Positions 61,883 to 64,000 of a stretch of DNA of 64,000 bases are shown piece by piece. This stretch comes from an uncultured Sphingomonadales bacterium. Its GTDB lineage: Bacteria > Pseudomonadota > Alphaproteobacteria > Sphingomonadales > Sphingomonadaceae. The notes under the pieces were generated by a model that had not been told where the DNA came from, did not search any database, and worked only from the letters and a program-made list of their open reading frames with translations. The stretch covers positions 1-64,000 of the forward strand of contig CAIJLW010000084.1 in assembly GCA_903821685.1 (NCBI GenBank). Direction: 5' to 3'. The position numbers were made by a program, and so were the translations under genes. Each line of letters starts with the position of its first letter. Position 1 is the stretch's first letter.

Positions 61883-62048
61883 AGCTATTGATCGCTAAGA
61901 AAAAAGCCCTGAAGCTGAGCATGAATAGTTAGGTTTTTCCCTTTGCTGCAAAGACTTCCATTGCGGCGCCGTGCGCACCAAACTGACTGAAGGTGGCGGT
62001 TAGGTTATGTGCCTGTTAAGTTGCGTGGTTTAAATCAGGAGTTGCCGG

Positions 62049-63038
62049 ATGATGGAAAGATTTGCTCAAATTCAACGCACCGGCGGACCAGGGGTTATTG
62101 AGTGGGCCGATGTGCCGCTTACCGAACCTGCACCTGGCGAGGTCCGGATGCGCAATCTTGCAGTAGGCCTCAACTTTATCGATACCTATCATCGCAACGG
62201 GCTTTATCCGATGGCGAAGCCGTGCGGATTGGGCATGGAGGCTGCGGGTATTATAGAAGCTGTTGGTGACGGGGTCAGCGACTGGCAAGTAGGCGACCGA
62301 GTCGCTACTTTTGGACCGACGATTGGCGCTTATTGTACGGCGCGAAACATCGCGGCCAATAGCCTGTTCGGGGTACCCGACGATATCAGCCACGAGGTGG
62401 CAGCGGCGGGTTTGCTGAAGGGATGCACTACAGAATTTTTGGTCGAACGCTGTGCCAAAGTGCAACCGCAATGGGACGTCTTGGTCCATGCCGCCGCGGG
62501 CGGTGTCGGATTATTGCTTGTCCAATGGCTTAAGCATGTTGGCGCGCGCGTAATTGGTACGGTCAGCACGGACGAAAAAGCGGCACTGGCGCGCGCGGCG
62601 GGCGCAGACCATGTGATCCTTTACGGCAAGGAAGATGTCGCACGGCAGGTGCGCGAATTGACCGGTGGCAAGGGCGTTGAGGTTTCCTTCGACGGTGTTG
62701 GACTGGAGACTTGGGAAATGTCGCTTACCGCAACAGCGCGACGCGGCTTGATCGTCAGTTATGGCAATGCCAGCGGTCCCGTAAGCGGTGTTAATCTCGC
62801 CACCCTTGCCCAAAAGGGATCGCTTTATGTCTCGCGCCCCACCTTATTTGATTATTACCATAACCCAGCCGAACGCGCGGCAGGCGCCGAATATGTGTTC
62901 GACATGTTCCGGCAGGGGGTCATTGAGATGACCATCGGGCAACGTTATGCACTCGAAGATGCTGCGCAGGCGCACCGCGATTTGGAAGCACGCAAGACCA
63001 TTGGTTCATCGGTGCTGATTCCATCCGGTATAAAGTGA
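62049..63038 (+). CDS. NADPH:quinone oxidoreductase (Qor, zinc-free MDR family)
   Basis: A 329-residue medium-chain dehydrogenase/reductase lacking zinc ligands. Motifs: VGLNFIDTYHRNGLYPMAKPCGLGMEAAG, NAD(P) loop VHAAAGGVGLLLVQWLKHVGARVIGTVST and the substrate-side DGVGLETWE. Qor enzymes reduce quinones by one electron or reduce enones. CAGGAG upstream; ATG 62049 or 62052. Same strand as the following SDR, 65 bases away. Confidence 0.93.
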   Translation: MMERFAQIQRTGGPGVIEWADVPLTEPAPGEVRMRNLAVGLNFIDTYHRNGLYPMAKPCGLGMEAAGIIEAVGDGVSDWQVGDRVATFGPTIGAYCTARNIAANSLFGVPDDISHEVAAAGLLKGCTTEFLVERCAKVQPQWDVLVHAAAGGVGLLLVQWLKHVGARVIGTVSTDEKAALARAAGADHVILYGKEDVARQVRELTGGKGVEVSFDGVGLETWEMSLTATARRGLIVSYGNASGPVSGVNLATLAQKGSLYVSRPTLFDYYHNPAERAAGAEYVFDMFRQGVIEMTIGQRYALEDAAQAHRDLEARKTIGSSVLIPSGIK

Positions 63039-63102
63039 CGATTCGGTCTAGTATGTCGCTGCGTAACCACTAGATATCTAGCCTTTATAAGAAGGGAATT
63101 TC

Positions 63103-63825
63103 ATGAATATCAACGGCAAGACTGCATTGGTCACGGGCGGCACAGAAGGCATTGGTCTCGAAATCGCGCGCCAATTGCTGGCCAAAGGCGCCAAGGTCAT
63201 TGTTTGTAGTCGCCGCGAAGACCTGCTGGAGTCTGCACGTCTGGAGGGTCTCGAGGCGATACAAGCCGACCTATCGATCGCCGATGGTTGTTCTGCGCTC
63301 GCCGCTGCATTATCAGGCCGGCCGATCGATATGCTCATCAACAATGCGGGAATGAGCGGTAACTTTGGTCCCGGTGAACCGCTGGATCTGGCGCTGACTG
63401 ATCAGGCTATATTTCTTAATCTTAATGCGCCGTTGCATCTGATCGGACATTTCCTGCCGGGCTTGTTGCAACGCCCTGAAGCAGTGGTCGTTAACGTCAC
63501 GTCGGGCCTTGCCATTGCCCCGCGCTCCGGTGGGCCGGTCTATTGCGCCACAAAAGCTGGCCTGCGTAGCTTTACCCAGTCACTCCGCCACAATTTGCGG
63601 AACACGAATGTCCATGTGATTGAGGCGCTTCCACCAGTGGTAGACACCGCAATGACGCGTGGCCGCGTGAACGGTAAAAAAATGTCTGCACAAGGCTGCG
63701 CGGCGGAGATCGTTGACGCCATTGCGGCCAATTCCAAGGAGGCTAATATCGGCATGGTGAAGCTGCTTCGGTTGATTTATTCGATATCGCCAGCGCTGAC
63801 CCGGCGGATCATGATCAAATTTTAA
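63103..63825 (+). CDS. SDR-family oxidoreductase (DltE-like)
   Basis: A 240-residue short-chain dehydrogenase: cofactor motif ALVTGGTEGIGLEIARQLLAKGAKVIVCSRR, NNAGMSGNFG, catalytic Tyr-Lys in GGPVYCATKAGLRSF and a Ser in VNVTSGLAIAPRSG. The sequence is nearest the DltE/YwfD-type SDRs, a label without proven reaction here. AGAAGGGAATTTC precedes the ATG. Ends before tRNA-Leu (opposite strand). Confidence 0.9.
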   Translation: MNINGKTALVTGGTEGIGLEIARQLLAKGAKVIVCSRREDLLESARLEGLEAIQADLSIADGCSALAAALSGRPIDMLINNAGMSGNFGPGEPLDLALTDQAIFLNLNAPLHLIGHFLPGLLQRPEAVVVNVTSGLAIAPRSGGPVYCATKAGLRSFTQSLRHNLRNTNVHVIEALPPVVDTAMTRGRVNGKKMSAQGCAAEIVDAIAANSKEANIGMVKLLRLIYSISPALTRRIMIKF

Positions 63826-63882
63826 GGGAGCGCATTCAGCGGCATCAGCGGCATGACAGCCATTGATGTCAGAAAATTGTGG

Positions 63883-63966
63883 TGGTGCCCCAGGCCCGAC
63901 TCGAACGGGCACTCCTTTCAGAACAGGATTTTGAATCCAGCGCGTCTACCATTCCACCACTGGGGC
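63883..63966 (-). tRNA. tRNA-Leu (anticodon CAA)
   Basis: 84-nt cloverleaf with encoded CCA: acceptor GCCCCAG / CTGGGGC, T-arm GCCCG-TTCGAGT-CGGGC, long variable region typical of leucine tRNAs, anticodon loop TTCAAAA (CAA, reads TTG). The anticodon stem CTGGA / TCCTG contains one T-T mismatch (second pair). Confidence 0.93.
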
Positions 63967-64000
63967 ACATCTTTGACAGGCGAACCCGACTAAGCGGAGG

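Noticed and set aside
1-64000. CRISPR arrays, insertion sequences, prophage genes, replication origin
   Set aside because: No regularly spaced repeats, transposase, integrase, capsid or replication-initiator genes were seen.

Overview
The window looks like chromosomal DNA from a sphingomonad alphaproteobacterium, perhaps near Sphingorhabdus or Sphingopyxis (inferred from gene content, not proven). Support comes from the genes DUF4167, CC_3452-type, DUF2794, DUF2155, NDUFA12 and CarD, a HemB without the zinc cysteines, a PrmC next to DUF4167, many acyl-CoA enzymes and an alternative oxidase. Coding density is high. No prophage, insertion sequence, CRISPR array or rRNA operon was seen. Two tRNA genes are present, Arg(TCT) and Leu(CAA). 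Layout, 1-11.3 kb: the 3' end of an alkaline phosphatase, small lipoproteins, prmC-DUF4167, a CBS protein, a Bax-inhibitor-1 protein, an MFS carrier and a block of acyl-CoA genes (dehydrogenase, hotdog thioesterase, crotonase, HCCA-isomerase-like protein). 11.3-24 kb: an M23 peptidase, hemB, a gamma-carbonic-anhydrase-like protein, a TonB siderophore receptor behind a Fur-like box, an ArsC-like protein, a fatty acyl-AMP ligase, recX, the RelA/SpoT enzyme, an HxlR regulator and carD. 24-32.5 kb: a DCC thiol protein next to a photolyase-type flavoprotein with unusual domain order, then methyltransferase-GIN-DUF192, NDUFA12-DUF2155, aat, purC, purSQ and yhhQ. 32.5-41.5 kb: a carotenoid oxygenase, an ALDH7-type dehydrogenase divergent from glutaryl-CoA dehydrogenase (probable lysine catabolism), argD-argF-hslO, a 41-residue membrane protein and the alternative oxidase. 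41.5-43.1 kb: a small AT-richer accessory island with a two-repeat protein and two HTH regulators. 43.2-47.2 kb: glmU and glmS separated by a hexapeptide transferase and a broken PIN toxin gene. 47.3-55.9 kb: gph, then the complete phosphate regulon phoR-pstSCAB-phoU-phoB with a Pho-box-like repeat before pstS, followed by an orphan Flp pilin. 55.9-64 kb: an SDR, cysE-DUF2794, oxyR, pgsA-moaD-moaE, an LplT-like MFS carrier, a quinone reductase, a second SDR and tRNA-Leu. The clearest unusual signals are four broken genes. Three are 5'-truncated remnants lying directly downstream of or overlapping an intact gene (YciA-type thioesterase, EAL domain, PIN toxin), and one is a small membrane-protein gene split by one extra base in a T6 run. 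Also notable are the inverted-order photolyase-like protein, the 41.8-43.1 kb island, the transferase wedged between glmU and glmS, and several strong untranslated structures (purC leader, carD leader, pstS-pstC hairpin, a TTGACG/CGTCAA operator). I did not find one obviously new multi-gene system; the island and the DCC/photolyase pair are the best candidates.
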